Shown here: positions 63,461-64,000 of the stretch, piece by piece
Layout of the letters: every line of letters begins with the position of its first letter
How positions within the stretch are numbered: the first letter of the stretch is position 1
Program-made: the position numbers and the translations under genes
Origin: Sipunculus nudus
Lineage: Eukaryota > Annelida > Sipuncula > Golfingiida > Sipunculidae
Reading direction: 5' to 3'
NCBI GenBank assembly: GCA_026874595.1
Contig: CM049314.1
Coordinates: 17,850,729-17,914,728, forward strand
Length of the DNA: 64,000 bases
The notes under the pieces: generated by a model
Database searches by the model: none
Told to the model about the DNA's origin: nothing
Seen by the model: the letters and a program-made list of their open reading frames with translations, nothing else

Positions 63461-64000
63461 GTAATTCTATAGAAAAGATGGATTCTGTAATTACAAATAC
63501 AAATATAAATATATTAATATATATTTATACATATACATTTATATATACACATAAAACTGTCCCCGAACATATGGGTTTCTTATTCGTCATTGAAGCAATA
63601 ACGCGTCCCCTGAAATGTTGAATATACGGTCCCGAATTTTCTTCTGTTTATATGAGATAACTGATTGTAAAACAGATTGGTTTTGCCTGTCGCAGACTAC
63701 GATTCTCGAGCATTTGTCCAGGCATAAACACTATGCCAGATAATAGCTTGTGAATTATTTGGGTATTTCAGATTTATTTTTTTTTGTAAGGTAAAAGACA
63801 AACATCGCTTTGCGGTCGCTTCAGGCAACTTTAAAAAATAAAAGTACTCATACATCCTGGAGTTGGTCTAATTGTTTCTGCCACAGAAGTCTTATGGAAC
63901 ACATTTCTTAATCAAGCCTTTTGCCACGGCATGAAAGGCATGTTCCATCAGTGATATCTGGGAATATGTAGAGAATTTATATAAAATACAGTTTTACCCG
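63461..64000. other. Window end, AT-rich, no gene seen
   Basis: An AT-rich stretch, TATAAATATATTAATATATA, lies near 63500. The remainder holds only fragments resembling the start of copy d of the B-block. Confidence 0.4.

Overview
This window looks like animal nuclear DNA. It is AT-rich and full of (TA)n, (GA)n and other microsatellites, has intron-split genes with GT..AG borders and metazoan-only protein families, and is mostly non-coding. Secreted C-type lectins in tandem, a Gmr1-like Ty3/Gypsy relic and LINE/SINE debris suggest a lophotrochozoan, most likely a bivalve mollusc. That placement is inference; nothing here fixes the species.

The window is one decaying tandem array of large duplicated units. 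The recurring parts are a short 'A-block' (8.2-9.8, 12.5-13.5, 39.1-40.25 and 62.9-63.5 kb), a 'B-block' (10.2-12.0, 14.5-16.6, 41.4-43.7 and 56.7-58.2 kb), a single-exon rhodopsin-class GPCR on the + strand (17.6 and 44.7 kb only), several kb of non-coding spacer, and a four-exon C-type lectin gene on the - strand. The best preserved pair of units is offset by about 25-27 kb (14.5-31 kb against 41.4-56.7 kb).

The lectin family has three copies that read as intact genes: 513-2130, 28266-30560 and 53921-56255. It also has one pseudogene (about 36357-37920) and a locus where only the upstream flank remains (about 61640-61990). Each intact gene has a signal-peptide exon, a PAN/Apple-like exon and two exons that together make one C-type lectin domain. 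All introns are phase 1. The first gene carries a galactose-type QPDNW motif; the second and fourth carry the mannose-type EPN motif. The GPCR pair is one clear pseudogene and one copy that is intact except for a one-base frame problem in an 11-C run.

Mobile DNA accounts for much of the rest: a degenerate Gypsy element with integrase-like sequence upstream of reverse transcriptase (3.4-6.15 kb), two LINE fragments (40.3-41.0 and 51.0-51.2 kb), and a tRNA-derived SINE-like family that includes a 3-copy tandem array (31.6-32.2 kb) and an inverted copy (38.5-39.1 kb). The most striking element is a 1,845-bp foldback-type element (34246-36090). Its inverted arms are built from about 20-bp tandem repeats, it has a perfect 6-bp target duplication, and it sits inside a second inverted-repeat element (about 33060-36295). 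A 12-unit, 43-bp minisatellite whose units each contain a small hairpin lies at 13873-14388.

Boundaries of duplicated blocks were judged by eye. Exon borders of the lectins come from splice sites plus the agreement of phase and exon length among paralogs.
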